Source: Nocardiopsis sp. ATB16-24 (GTDB taxonomy: Bacteria > Actinomycetota > Actinomycetes > Streptosporangiales > Streptosporangiaceae). Taken from it: a stretch of 64,000 bases of DNA. The translations under genes and the position numbers were made by a program. The notes under the pieces were generated by a model that made no database searches, was not told where the DNA came from, and saw only the letters and a list, made by a program, of their open reading frames with translations. Below are positions 25,504-34,086 of the stretch, piece by piece (the stretch's first letter is position 1; every line of letters begins with the position of its first letter). The stretch covers positions 429,278 to 493,277 of the forward strand of contig NZ_JASCXJ010000001.1 of assembly GCF_030271535.1 (NCBI RefSeq), in the 5' to 3' direction.

Positions 25504-26526
25504 ATGTCCAGTCAACCCGCGAGTATGCGGGACGTCGCCGACCGTGCGGGGGTCTCCCTCTCCACGGTCTCCCGGGTGCTGCGCGGCGCTCCCGGCGTGG
25601 CCCCCCAGGTCCGCCGGCGTGTACAGCGCGCCGCGGACGAGCTCTCCTACGTGGTCTCGCGCAACGCCTCGGGGCTGGTCACCGGTCGCACGGGGCGGGT
25701 CGCGGTCATCGTGCCCTTCCTCCAGGAGTGGTACTTCGGCGTGGCCCTGGCGGGGATCAGCGACGCTCTGCGCGAGGCCGACCTGGACATGCTCGTGTAC
25801 CAGGTCGGCGAGATCCGTGCCCGAGAGGGATGGACACGGGCCCTTCCGCTCCGACGCAACACCGACGCCGTGATCACCGTCTCCATGGACCTGTCGGAGG
25901 AGGAGTGCCGACGTCTGGACGACGTGGGGGTCCCCCTGGTACTGGTCGGCCAGTGCGAGCGGGAGCGGACCAGTGTGTACATCGACAACCGGGCGGGCGC
26001 GGCCGGCGCCACCCGGCACCTGCTCAACCTGGGGCACACACGGGTGGCCTACATCGGCTCCCGGAACGGCTCGTGGTCCAGCGGCAGCTCACGACACCGC
26101 CTGGAGGGATATGAGTCCACGATGGCCCGGGCGGGACTGTCGCCGTGGAGCGTGATCAGGGCACCGGGGATCGAGGGCGGTGAGTTGGCCATGGGCGAAC
26201 TCCTGTCGGACCACGACCCGCCCACCGCCGTGCTCGCCGAGTTCGACACCATCGCGCTGGGCGCGCACCGTACGTTGCGACGCTCGGGCGTGCGGGTGCC
26301 CACCTCCCTCTCCCTCATGGGCTTCGACAACCACGAGGCGGCGGCGGTGCTGGACCTGACCACCGTCGACCAGGCGCCCTACGACACCGGACTCACCGCC
26401 GGTCGTCTGACCGTGGGCGTCCTCAACGGGACCACGGAACGCGGCACCCAGGTGGAGATGCCCACCCAGATCATCCTGAGGCACTCCACCGCCGCGCCCA
26501 GGGGCACACGGGGCCTGTCCTCGTAG
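25504..26526 (+). CDS. LacI-family transcriptional regulator, 340 aa
   Basis: N-terminal helix-turn-helix MRDVADRAGVSLSTVSRVLRG (residues about 8-28) and hinge helix region, followed by a periplasmic-binding-like sensor domain (residues about 65-330) with RVAVIVPFLQEWYF, HTRVAYIG and SLMGFDNHEAAA. ATG 25504 places the HTH at the usual position; a longer open frame upstream is through non-coding DNA. No ribosome-binding site is seen; TACCGT 7 nt before the ATG suggests a leaderless start. It is divergent from the importer operon and upstream of a GH13 gene, so it probably represses these in the absence of an alpha-glucoside inducer (inference). Confidence 0.93.
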   Translation: MSSQPASMRDVADRAGVSLSTVSRVLRGAPGVAPQVRRRVQRAADELSYVVSRNASGLVTGRTGRVAVIVPFLQEWYFGVALAGISDALREADLDMLVYQVGEIRAREGWTRALPLRRNTDAVITVSMDLSEEECRRLDDVGVPLVLVGQCERERTSVYIDNRAGAAGATRHLLNLGHTRVAYIGSRNGSWSSGSSRHRLEGYESTMARAGLSPWSVIRAPGIEGGELAMGELLSDHDPPTAVLAEFDTIALGAHRTLRRSGVRVPTSLSLMGFDNHEAAAVLDLTTVDQAPYDTGLTAGRLTVGVLNGTTERGTQVEMPTQIILRHSTAAPRGTRGLSS

Positions 26527-26622
26527 GACCCCGGGGAACGGCGACCGGGCTGGGGGGACAGAGGAACCCGATGTGGACAACGAATCATGGGATCATCCGA
26601 CTCACCCAAGGGGGAAGACATC

Positions 26623-28254
26623 GTGCGGCAGTGGTGGCGTGACTCCGTCCTGTACCAGATCTATCCACGTAGCTTCGCCGACGCGAACGGAGACGGTGTC
26701 GGCGACATCGCGGGGATCACCTCGCGGTTGGACCATCTGGCCGGGCTGGGCGTGGACGGGATCTGGCTCTCGCCGTTCTACCCCTCCCCTTGGGCGGACG
26801 GCGGGTACGACGTCGCCGACTTCCGGGACGTGGACCCTCGACTGGGAACGCTGTCGGACTTCGACGCGATGGTGGAGGCCGCGCACGCGCGGGGCCTGCG
26901 CGTGATGATCGACATCGTCCCCAACCACACCTCCGAGGAACACCCGTGGTTCGAGGCGGCGCTGGCCGCCGGGCCGGGATCTCCCGAGCGGGACCTGTAC
27001 GTGTTCCGGGACGGCAAGGGGGAGAACGGGGAGCTGCCGCCCACCAACTGGCGCTCGACCTTCGGCGGTCCGGCGTGGAGTCGGGCCGCGGACGGGCAGT
27101 GGTACCTGCATCTGTTCGCCCCCGAGCAGCCCGACCTGAACTGGAACGACGAGCGCGTGCGCGAGGAGTTCCGCGACATCCTGCGCTTCTGGAGCCGGCG
27201 CGGGGTGGACGGCTTCCGGATCGACGTGGCCTACGCGCTGGTCAAGGACATGCGCGAACCGCTGCGGGACCTGGTACTGGTCGAGGGCGGCCGTTTCGAG
27301 GACATCGCGGCCAACCCGGACCACCCCCTCCTGGACCGGCCCGAGGTGCACGAGGTGTACCGCGACTGGAGGCGGGTCCTGTCCGAGTTCGACCCGCCCA
27401 GGGTCACGGTGGGCGAGGTGTGGATGCCGGCGGAACGCCGGGTGCTGTACACGCGGTCCGACGAGCTGGACCAGACCTTCAACTTCGACTTCCTCATGAC
27501 CCGGTGGGACGCCGACGCCTATCGCGCCGTGATCGAGTCCTCGATCGCCGACGCCACACAGGTGGGGACGGTGCCGACGTGGGTGATCGGCAACCATGAC
27601 GTGGTGCGTCCGGTGTCGGTCCTCGGGCTGCCCCAGGGAACCGACCAGCGTGCGTGGCTGCTCGGTGACGGTCTGGCCCCGAGGACGGACCTGGAACTGG
27701 GCGGGCGTCGGGCACGGGCGTTGGCGCTGCTGGAACTGGCGCTCCCGGGTTCGGCCTACGTGTACCAGGGCGAGGAACTGGGGCTGCCGGAGGTGGCCGA
27801 CCTGCCCACCGAGGCGCTGGAGGACCCTCGCTGGGTGCGCAGCGGTCACACCGACAAGGGACGGGACGGATGCCGTGTGCCGCTGCCCTGGACGGTCGCG
27901 GGGGACTCGTACGGCTTCGGCTCCGACGGAGGCGCCGAGCCGTGGCTGCCGCAACCCGAGGGGTGGGGCCGCTGGTCGGTGGAGGCGCAGGAACGTGATC
28001 CCGACTCGACCCTCGAACTGTACCGAAGGGCCCTGACCGAGCGCCGACGCTTCTCCTCGGACGAGGTGCTCACCTGGGACGACACCCTGAACCGGGGGCC
28101 GCTGTTGGCCTTCTGGCGAGGATCGGACGTGCTGGTACTGGTCAACCTCGGGGAGGAGGCGGTGGAGCTGCCCCCGGGCGAGGTGCTGGTGGCCAGCGCC
28201 GAGCTCGACGAAGGACTTCCCGGGAACACGGCGGTGTGGCTGCGGCGGGAGTGA
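26623..28254 (+). CDS. GH13 alpha-glucosidase, 543 aa
   Basis: Intracellular (no signal peptide) alpha-amylase-superfamily hydrolase. YQIYPRSFADANGDGVGD is near the N-terminus and DIVPNHTS marks region I. The nucleophile Asp201 is in DGFRIDVAY, the acid/base Glu265 in TVGEVW, and the stabiliser Asp326 in GNHDVVR. This set belongs to the oligo-1,6-/alpha-glucosidase subgroup acting on maltose, isomaltose, sucrose-like or trehalose-derived oligosaccharides. GTG 26623 has GGGGGAAG 7 nt upstream; ATG 26587 would add 12 residues. It lies directly after the LacI gene, so imported sugar is probably cleaved by this enzyme. Confidence 0.94.
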   Translation: MRQWWRDSVLYQIYPRSFADANGDGVGDIAGITSRLDHLAGLGVDGIWLSPFYPSPWADGGYDVADFRDVDPRLGTLSDFDAMVEAAHARGLRVMIDIVPNHTSEEHPWFEAALAAGPGSPERDLYVFRDGKGENGELPPTNWRSTFGGPAWSRAADGQWYLHLFAPEQPDLNWNDERVREEFRDILRFWSRRGVDGFRIDVAYALVKDMREPLRDLVLVEGGRFEDIAANPDHPLLDRPEVHEVYRDWRRVLSEFDPPRVTVGEVWMPAERRVLYTRSDELDQTFNFDFLMTRWDADAYRAVIESSIADATQVGTVPTWVIGNHDVVRPVSVLGLPQGTDQRAWLLGDGLAPRTDLELGGRRARALALLELALPGSAYVYQGEELGLPEVADLPTEALEDPRWVRSGHTDKGRDGCRVPLPWTVAGDSYGFGSDGGAEPWLPQPEGWGRWSVEAQERDPDSTLELYRRALTERRRFSSDEVLTWDDTLNRGPLLAFWRGSDVLVLVNLGEEAVELPPGEVLVASAELDEGLPGNTAVWLRRE

Positions 28255-28342
28255 CGGCTCGGGGCCCAAGGCCCTGGAGAGGACGACCCGCCCCGGCCCG
28301 GGGCTCCGAGCCGGGTCCGGACGGTCGGACCGAAAAATAATA

Positions 28343-28376
28343 GGGACGGTCCCGCTCACGTGAGCGGGACCGTCCC
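28343..28376 (-). terminator. 34-bp perfect palindrome with U-tract, terminator of tRNA-Ala copy 3
   Basis: The 17-nt arms (28343-28359 and 28360-28376) are exact complements. On the minus strand the hairpin is followed by TATTATTTTTC, making it the most classical intrinsic terminator in the window. It starts 10 nt after the tRNA end. Confidence 0.92.
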
Positions 28377-28385
28377 GAAGTCGCG

Positions 28386-28458
28386 TGGAGCTATGGGGAT
28401 TCGAACCCCAGACCTCCTCCATGCCATGGAGGCGCGCTACCAACTGCGCCATAGCCCC
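28386..28458 (-). tRNA. tRNA-Ala(GGC), copy 3
   Basis: Same 73-nt sequence as the copies at 17786 and 18411, GGC anticodon, no encoded CCA, with its own unrelated terminator. It lies about 10 kb from the other two. Confidence 0.96.
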
Positions 28459-28534
28459 GTGTGGGAGTCGATGGAGCCTTGCGGCCCGCCGACTCCCTGA
28501 ACAATAGCGGAATCCGGCGAGGACGTCGAAACGC

Positions 28535-29158
28535 TCACGCGTCGTCGCTGAGCACCACCGGTTCGGGAAGGCTCGCCGCGTTGTGCTCCATCAGCCGCCA
28601 CTGGCCCCGCCGCTGTTGGAGCACCGACCAGCAGCAGTTGCTGAGCGGCCCCAGGAGCTCGCGCTGTTCGTCGGGGATCCCCAGCATCCTGGCGATGCCC
28701 ACACGGAGCGCCGCGCCGTGGCTGACCACCATGAGCAGCCCCCGGGGCGGGGTCTTGCCCAGGCCGCGCTCGATGGCCGCGCACATCCGGTCGCCGACCT
28801 CGGGGATGGACTCCCCGTCGGGGATGTCCATCCGGGCGTGTTCGACCGGCCAGCGCTCGGACAGCTCCACTCCGGTCAGGCCCTCCCAGGAGCCCCCGAA
28901 ACGCTCGCGCAACCCCGTGTCGAAGTCCACCCGCACCCCTGAGGCCCGGGACAGGTATCCCGCCGTGTCGGCCGCCCTCTTCAGATCGGAGGCGATGATG
29001 ACGTCCGGCTTCAGGGAGGCGAGCAGCTCCCCCGCACGTCTGGCCTGCGCGTGGCCGACCGGGTCGAGTTCGATGTCGGTCTGTCCCTGAAAACGGTTCT
29101 CCGCGTTCCAGGACGTACGTCCGTGCCGCCAGAACAGCACGCGGGGCATGTCGCTCAC
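28535..29158 (-). CDS. Histidine phosphatase (phosphoglycerate-mutase-like), 207 aa
   Basis: Histidine phosphatase superfamily. The phosphohistidine motif WRHGRTSWN has Arg-His-Gly at residues 11-13, the second histidine is in VVSHGAALR, and the acid-region RERFGGSWEGL is between them. Cytoplasmic. GTG 29158 overlaps the TAG of rsfS (TAGTG); an in-frame ATG three codons later is the alternative. The nadD-rsfS-phosphatase order is common in actinobacteria, where this gene is often annotated as phosphoglycerate mutase. True substrate (sugar phosphate, phosphorylated NAD precursor, or other) is unproven. Confidence 0.92.
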   Translation of the reverse strand: MSDMPRVLFWRHGRTSWNAENRFQGQTDIELDPVGHAQARRAGELLASLKPDVIIASDLKRAADTAGYLSRASGVRVDFDTGLRERFGGSWEGLTGVELSERWPVEHARMDIPDGESIPEVGDRMCAAIERGLGKTPPRGLLMVVSHGAALRVGIARMLGIPDEQRELLGPLSNCCWSVLQQRRGQWRLMEHNAASLPEPVVLSDDA

Positions 29159-29556
29159 TACTGCCCGTCCAGAGGAGTGCGCTCGGTACCGCGTGCGCCC
29201 TCGGGCAGCTCGATCTCCGGGCAGTCCTTCCACAGCCGTTCGAGGCCGTAGTACCCGCGTTCCTCCTCGTGCTGGATGTGCACGACGATGTCGGCGTAGT
29301 CCAACAGCACCCAGCGCCCGTCGCGTTCGCCCTCGCGCCGGACCGGCTTCGCTCCGGCCTGGAGCCGCAGCTGGTCCTCGATCTCGTCGACGATCGAGCG
29401 GACCTGCCGATCGTTGGGGGCCGAGCAGAGCACGAAGGCCTCGGTGATGACCAGCTGCTCGCTGACGTCGTAGGCGATGATCTCCTGGGCGCGCTTGTCG
29501 GAGGCGGCCTCTGCGGCGACCCTGACCAGCTCCAGCGCCCTGTCGGTGGCTGTCAC
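29158..29556 (-). CDS. rsfS: Ribosome silencing factor RsfS (DUF143), 132 aa
   Basis: Binds ribosomal protein uL14 and blocks subunit joining when nutrients are scarce. Signatures seen are AAEAASDKRAQEIIAYDVSE and LVITEAFVLCSAPNDRQVRS, and the conserved WVLLDYADIVVHIQ with the C-terminal YYGLERLWKDCP. A GTG at 29556 follows the nadD stop by 17 nt. The site is weak, so translation probably depends on coupling within the nadD-rsfS-phosphatase operon. Confidence 0.95.
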   Translation of the reverse strand: MTATDRALELVRVAAEAASDKRAQEIIAYDVSEQLVITEAFVLCSAPNDRQVRSIVDEIEDQLRLQAGAKPVRREGERDGRWVLLDYADIVVHIQHEEERGYYGLERLWKDCPEIELPEGARGTERTPLDGQ

Positions 29557-29573
29557 GTTGTGCTTGCTGCCTT

Positions 29574-30227
29574 TCAGCTCTCTCTGTAGAGCCCGGTCTT
29601 GTTGATGTAGCGGACGATGCCGTCGGGGACCAGGTACCAGATGGGTTCGCCCTTGCGGACCCTCTCCCGGCACTCGGTCGAGGAGATGGCCAGCGCCGGC
29701 ACCTCCACCAGGGAGACCTTGCCCTCGGGGAGTCCGGAGTCACTGAGGTGGTGTCCCGGACGGTTACAGCCTACGAAATGCGCGAGCTCGAACATCTCGT
29801 CGACGTTGTGCCAGCTGAGGATGGCTCCCAGCGCGTCGGCCCCGGTGATGAAGTACAGCTCCACCTCGGGTCCGTACTTGGCGCGCATCTCACGCAGCGT
29901 GTCAAGGGTGTAGGTGGGTCCGGCACGGTCGATCTCCATGCGGTCCACCCGGAACTGCGGGTTCTCGGCGGTCGCGATGACCGTCATCAGGTAACGGTCC
30001 TCGGAGGGGGTGACCTTGGCCAGATCCTTCTGCCAGGGCTGACCGGTGGGGACGAACACCACTTCGTCGAGCGCGAAGAGGTGCGCGACCTCGCTGGCCG
30101 CCACGAGGTGTCCGTGGTGAATGGGATCGAAGGTACCACCCATGATGCCGACCTTGGTCGGGGCGGTCCCACCCCGTAGCGCGGAGGGACCTGCGCCCCG
30201 AGGGGCACCGGAAGCTTCGTGCGCCAC
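29574..30227 (-). CDS. nadD: Nicotinate-nucleotide adenylyltransferase, 217 aa
   Basis: Transfers AMP to nicotinate mononucleotide in NAD synthesis. The nucleotidyltransferase motif [12 protein letters not shown] follows VGIM near the N-terminus, and the ISSTECRER motif (ISSTxxR) is near the C-terminus. The GTG at 30227 has GGAG 7 nt upstream and gives a short Ala/Gly-rich N-terminal extension of about 22 residues before the core. Later starts lack sites. First gene of the nadD-rsfS-phosphatase unit; divergent from an M48 protease. Confidence 0.95.
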   Translation of the reverse strand: MAHEASGAPRGAGPSALRGGTAPTKVGIMGGTFDPIHHGHLVAASEVAHLFALDEVVFVPTGQPWQKDLAKVTPSEDRYLMTVIATAENPQFRVDRMEIDRAGPTYTLDTLREMRAKYGPEVELYFITGADALGAILSWHNVDEMFELAHFVGCNRPGHHLSDSGLPEGKVSLVEVPALAISSTECRERVRKGEPIWYLVPDGIVRYINKTGLYRES

Positions 30228-30437
30228 TGTGCGCTCCGTTTCGCCGTGGAAGTTGCCGGGATCGGCCAACCGAGAGTAGCCGACCACGACACCAGCGCAG
30301 TCTCCTTACTCCCCTTTTCGCCCCTGCTCTGGAACAACGAGTACCATGTCCTCTTCCTTCCCCGGGCGTTCGGGCGACACGGGATTTCGCGTCATATCTC
30401 GACTGCCGAAACCGTGGCCAAGCGCGATTCCGGCACA

Positions 30438-30443
30438 TAGCAT
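30438..30443 (+). promoter_or_regulatory. -10-like hexamer for a leaderless M48 protease start
   Basis: TAGCAT lies 6 nt before the ATG at 30450, with no Shine-Dalgarno sequence. Consistent with a leaderless transcript; the -35 is poor. Confidence 0.4.
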
Positions 30444-30449
30444 GCCGGT

Positions 30450-31505
30450 ATGGCCAACACACCAGACCGCGTTCGCGTCCGGCTCTCCGAGATCTCTCCC
30501 CGTGCCTACGAGCATCCCGCCGACCGCGGCGCCCTGGTCGCGCTACGGTCCCTTCGCGGGTTCGACGAGGTGTTCAAGCGCATGTCCGGCCTGTTCAACG
30601 AACGGGCCCTGCGACTGATGTTCCTCTCCGGCTCGGTACGGGTCGGGCCCACCCAGTTCCCCCACCTGTACGACTACGTGCGCGACGCCGCCTACGTCCT
30701 GGACCTGGACGAGGTGCCTGAGCTCTACATCCAGATGAACCCCAGGCCGAACGCCATGGCGATCGGCAGCCAGCGCCCGTTCATCGTCATGACCACGGGC
30801 CTGTTCGAACTCCTGGACGCACAGGAGCAACGCTTCGTCATCGGTCATGAGGTCGGCCACATCCTCAGCGGCCACGCCGTCTACCGCACCATGCTGCTGG
30901 CCTTGATCCAGCTGGCGTCCCGTGTGGCGTGGGTCCCCCTGGGGTTCATCGGACTCCAGGCCATCGTCGCCGCGCTGGAGGAGTGGTACCGCAAGTCGGA
31001 GCTCTCCTGTGACCGCGCCGGGCTCCTCGCCTGCCAGGATCCCGATGCGGGCAAGCGCGCCCTGATGAAGATGGCCGGCGGGTCCAGACTCGCCGAGATG
31101 AACCCCGACGCGTTCCTGGAGCAGGCCCGCGAGTACGAATCCGGGGGCGACGCCCGCGACGGCCTGCTCAAGCTGCTCAGCCTGATGGGCCAGACCCACC
31201 CGTTCGCCGTGGTGCGCCTCGCCGAGCTGCACCGGTGGCTGGAGGAGGGCTCCTACCACCGCATCATCGGTGGCGACTACCCGCGCCGGTCCTCCGACCG
31301 CGACGCCAGGATCGGCGAGGAGGCACGCAACGCGGCCAGGTCCTACAAGGAGGCGTGGGAGCGCTCGGGCGACCCGTTGATCGGCACCCTGCGCGACGTG
31401 GCCGGAAGCGCCGCCAGCGCGGGCGGCAAGATCTTCGACACCGTCGCCGACCGTTGGCGCGGCGGCTCCGCCCGTGGCGACCAGGACTCGGCCAGGTCCT
31501 CCTGA
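30450..31505 (+). CDS. M48-family zinc metalloprotease, 351 aa
   Basis: HEVGH at residues 133-137 provides two zinc-binding histidines and the catalytic Glu134, with a likely third ligand at Glu184 in KSELSCDRAG. A hydrophobic stretch (LLALIQLASRVAWVPLGFIG) follows the motif, suggesting membrane association like HtpX or Ste24. The C-terminal 60 residues are charged and contain a Ser/Ala/Gly-rich tail. The enzyme lacks the long multi-span N-terminus of HtpX. Role inferred: membrane or misfolded-protein turnover. It is divergent from nadD and convergent with an esterase. Confidence 0.92.
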   Translation: MANTPDRVRVRLSEISPRAYEHPADRGALVALRSLRGFDEVFKRMSGLFNERALRLMFLSGSVRVGPTQFPHLYDYVRDAAYVLDLDEVPELYIQMNPRPNAMAIGSQRPFIVMTTGLFELLDAQEQRFVIGHEVGHILSGHAVYRTMLLALIQLASRVAWVPLGFIGLQAIVAALEEWYRKSELSCDRAGLLACQDPDAGKRALMKMAGGSRLAEMNPDAFLEQAREYESGGDARDGLLKLLSLMGQTHPFAVVRLAELHRWLEEGSYHRIIGGDYPRRSSDRDARIGEEARNAARSYKEAWERSGDPLIGTLRDVAGSAASAGGKIFDTVADRWRGGSARGDQDSARSS

Positions 31506-31563
31506 CCCCGACTGGCGCTCTCCCCCACCCGAGGAGCCCTCTCGGCGACCGTGCGCCCCGTCC

Positions 31564-31595
31564 CGGGGCACACGGGGCTCGGGGCACACGGGGCA
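31564..31595. repeat. Two-unit tandem repeat between convergent genes
   Basis: CGGGGCACACGGGGCT (31564-31579) is followed by CGGGGCACACGGGGCA (31580-31595), matching 15 of 16 bases. It lies between the M48 protease and the esterase, in a 118-bp gap without a clear hairpin. Confidence 0.6.
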
Positions 31596-31623
31596 CGACG
31601 CACACCTCGGGCGGGCGCGGTCG

Positions 31624-32358
31624 TCACAGGCCCGACAGGTACTCCCGAACCTCCCGCCAGGCACGGTGCGCGGGATCGATGACCGCGAAGTGGTCGGCCC
31701 CCGCGATCTCGCGATAGTCCACGTCGTCCCCGGCGGCGCGCGCGGCGGCCACGTAGTCGCGGCTGTGTTCGACGGGGACACGCTGGTCCTCGTCACCGTG
31801 CACGACCACCTGGGAGACCCCGAGCGGCACTCGGGACACCGGCGAACTCTCGCCGTACGGCCGCGCCGTGGGCACGGGACCCAGGAACGGTTCGACCGCG
31901 CCCTCGCCCAGCCCCTCCTCGACACAGCGCGCCAGGTCGGTGATGGGGGCCAACGCGACCACGGCGGTCACGGGCGCCCTACCGGTGTCGAGTGCGCTGA
32001 GCAGGGCCAGGTGTCCACCCGCGGAATGGCCGATGGACACCACCCGGCCGAGGTCGTAGCGGCCCCGATCCCCGGCCGCGGTCTCGCCGAGCAGGGTCAG
32101 GGCGTCCTCGACGTCCTCCAGGGTCTGCGGCCACCCTCCGTCGTCGTCCCCGGTGCGGCGGTACTCCACGTTCCACACCGCCCATCCGGCGTCGGCCAGA
32201 TCCTGGGAGAGCGGGTCCATGAGGGAGGCGTCGAACCGGTCGCGCCACCAACCTCCGTGCAATAGCACGGCGACCGGAGTCGGACCGCCACGGCCCTCCG
32301 GCTCCCGGATGTGCACGATCTGGCTGGGGTGATCTCCGTAGGCCACGGTCGTCCGCAC
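31624..32358 (-). CDS. Alpha/beta-hydrolase (esterase), 244 aa
   Basis: Carboxylesterase-type alpha/beta hydrolase. HGGWW oxyanion-hole motif is near residue 35, the nucleophile Ser in GHSAGG at about 110, the acid in VVHGDEDQRVP and the catalytic His in GADHFAV. No signal peptide. GTG 32358 has GAGGAGG 7 nt upstream. Similar proteins include kynurenine formamidases and BD-FAE-like esterases; HGGWW is a formamidase-like feature, but no tryptophan-catabolism genes are near, so the substrate is left open. Confidence 0.9.
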   Translation of the reverse strand: MRTTVAYGDHPSQIVHIREPEGRGGPTPVAVLLHGGWWRDRFDASLMDPLSQDLADAGWAVWNVEYRRTGDDDGGWPQTLEDVEDALTLLGETAAGDRGRYDLGRVVSIGHSAGGHLALLSALDTGRAPVTAVVALAPITDLARCVEEGLGEGAVEPFLGPVPTARPYGESSPVSRVPLGVSQVVVHGDEDQRVPVEHSRDYVAAARAAGDDVDYREIAGADHFAVIDPAHRAWREVREYLSGL

Positions 32359-32610
32359 GTGCTCCTCCTCGTCCCGGCACCGTCCGTCCGCCGGACACTA
32401 ACAGGTCCCCTCTCCTCGCCCCGTGGGGAGCCGGAGCCGAAGTGCCCCGCCCCACCGCCGGGGGCACACTCCGTTACGGCCGTCCCCGCTCGGGGAACAC
32501 CACCGACGTCCGGGGCCTGCTGGTGACAGGAGCCGGTGGTGACGGGGATCGGCCCGGTGTCCCAAGACCCGTCCTCGGATCGGTGCGGTGGAGTCGGAGA
32601 GTACGCATCC

Positions 32611-33999
32611 ATGACGAGTGAACCTGACGTCACGACGGTACGCGCATGGCGGGCGATCGGCGGAGACGCGGACCTGACCACCGAGGTCTCCTACCAGGGT
32701 GCGGGAGAGGTGCTCCCCGCCGTGCTGCCGGTGCGCGAACTGGCGCGCGCGACGGTCGGCGCGTGCTCGCTCGCCGCGGCCGAACTCAAGGCCTCCCGTG
32801 AGGGCGGGGCCCTTCCCCGGGTGAGGGTGGACGAGGCCGCCGTGGCCACCGCGTTCGTCAGTGAGCGGCACCTTTCGGTGGACGGACGTAGACCGACCCC
32901 GTTCGCACCCCTGTCCGGGTTCTGGAGGACCGCCGACGGGTGGGTGCGCACCCACGCGAACTACCCCCACCACCGGGCCCGCCTGTTGACCGCACTGGGG
33001 GTGGGCACCGGCGGAACGCCGGACGACACCGGGGCGTCATCGGTCGGGCCCCTCACCGAGGCACTGGCGGGGCTCACCGCGTCGGAGGTGCAGGAGAGGG
33101 TCTACGCGGCCGGCGGCCTGGCCGTGGCCGTGGCCACTCGGCACGACGAGAGGTCCCTCATGTGCGGTCACCCCCTGACCGAGATCGCGGTGGCGGCCGA
33201 AGGCGGCGGACGCCGGTTGCCTCCGGCCTCCCTGCCCGCCTCGGGGGTGCGCGTCCTGGACCTGACCCGGGTCATCGCGGGCCCGGTCGCCACCCGCACC
33301 CTCGCCTTGTTGGGCGCGGACGTACTGCGTGTGGACCCGCCCGGACTCCTGGAGGACACCGACGGTCACATCGACACCGGGTCGGGCAAGCGTTCCACCC
33401 TGTTGGACCTGAACTCCCCTGAGGACCGGAGCACCTTCGACGGGCTCCTCGACTCGGCCGACGTGGTCGTGATCGGCTACCGTCCCGGTTCCCTGGACCG
33501 CCTCGGCCTGGCCGCCGAGGAACTGGTGGACCGCCACCCCGGTCTGGTCGTCGCGCAGTTGAGCGCCTGGGGATGGTCGGGACCGTGGGCCACGCGGAGA
33601 GGGTTCGACAGTCTGGTCCAGGCCGCCTGCGGCATCGCCGCGGTCGAGTCGACCGGCGGCGGTCGACCGGGGGTGCTGCCCGCCCAGGCCCTGGACCACG
33701 GCACCGGTTACCTGATGGCCGCGGGCGTCCTTCGCGCGTTGACCGAACGGCAGCGTGACGGACGGGGACGTCTTCTCCGGTTCTCACTGGTGGGAACCGC
33801 CGACTGGCTGCTGCACGACGTCACCGCCGAACCGGTGGGCGGGGGCCTCCACGGGTCCGTCGGACTGATCGTCACCCCCTCCCCCTACGGCCTGTTGCGT
33901 CACGCACCACCGCCGATCGGTTACGAGGGAGCCCCCACGGACTGGGCCGCCCCCGCCACTCGTTGGGGCACCGACCGCCCCGTCTGGGTGGAGGGCTGA
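32611..33999 (+). CDS. CaiB/BaiF-type CoA transferase with permuted domain order, 462 aa
   Basis: Class III CoA-transferase elements are clear but in unusual order. RVLDLTRVIAGPVATRTL, normally at the very N-terminus, is at about residues 212-229, followed by GADVLRVDPP, KRSTLLDLNS and the catalytic-type Asp362 in ALDHGTG. The preceding 200 residues hold a segment (DGWVRTHANYPHHRARLL at about 109-126, then EVQERVYAAGGLAV) that resembles the small C-terminal domain of ordinary members. The C-terminus (RHAPPPIGYEG, RWGTDRPVW) corresponds to the usual end. ATG 32611 has a GGAG-containing region upstream. It is probably a CoA transferase or racemase of unknown acyl substrate. Confidence 0.85.
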   Translation: MTSEPDVTTVRAWRAIGGDADLTTEVSYQGAGEVLPAVLPVRELARATVGACSLAAAELKASREGGALPRVRVDEAAVATAFVSERHLSVDGRRPTPFAPLSGFWRTADGWVRTHANYPHHRARLLTALGVGTGGTPDDTGASSVGPLTEALAGLTASEVQERVYAAGGLAVAVATRHDERSLMCGHPLTEIAVAAEGGGRRLPPASLPASGVRVLDLTRVIAGPVATRTLALLGADVLRVDPPGLLEDTDGHIDTGSGKRSTLLDLNSPEDRSTFDGLLDSADVVVIGYRPGSLDRLGLAAEELVDRHPGLVVAQLSAWGWSGPWATRRGFDSLVQAACGIAAVESTGGGRPGVLPAQALDHGTGYLMAAGVLRALTERQRDGRGRLLRFSLVGTADWLLHDVTAEPVGGGLHGSVGLIVTPSPYGLLRHAPPPIGYEGAPTDWAAPATRWGTDRPVWVEG

Positions 34000-34005
34000 G
34001 GAACG

Positions 34006-34042
34006 CCGTACGCGGGCGGGCGAAGGGCCCGCCCGCGTACGG
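34006..34042. terminator. Perfect 16-bp-stem bidirectional terminator
   Basis: CCGTACGCGGGCGGGC (34006-34021) pairs exactly with 34027-34042 around a 5-nt loop. It lies between the convergent CoA transferase and the secreted-protein gene. Confidence 0.85.
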
Positions 34043-34086
34043 TACCGACGGCGCGGTAGGGACCGCGAGCCGTGGAAACGGCCGTC

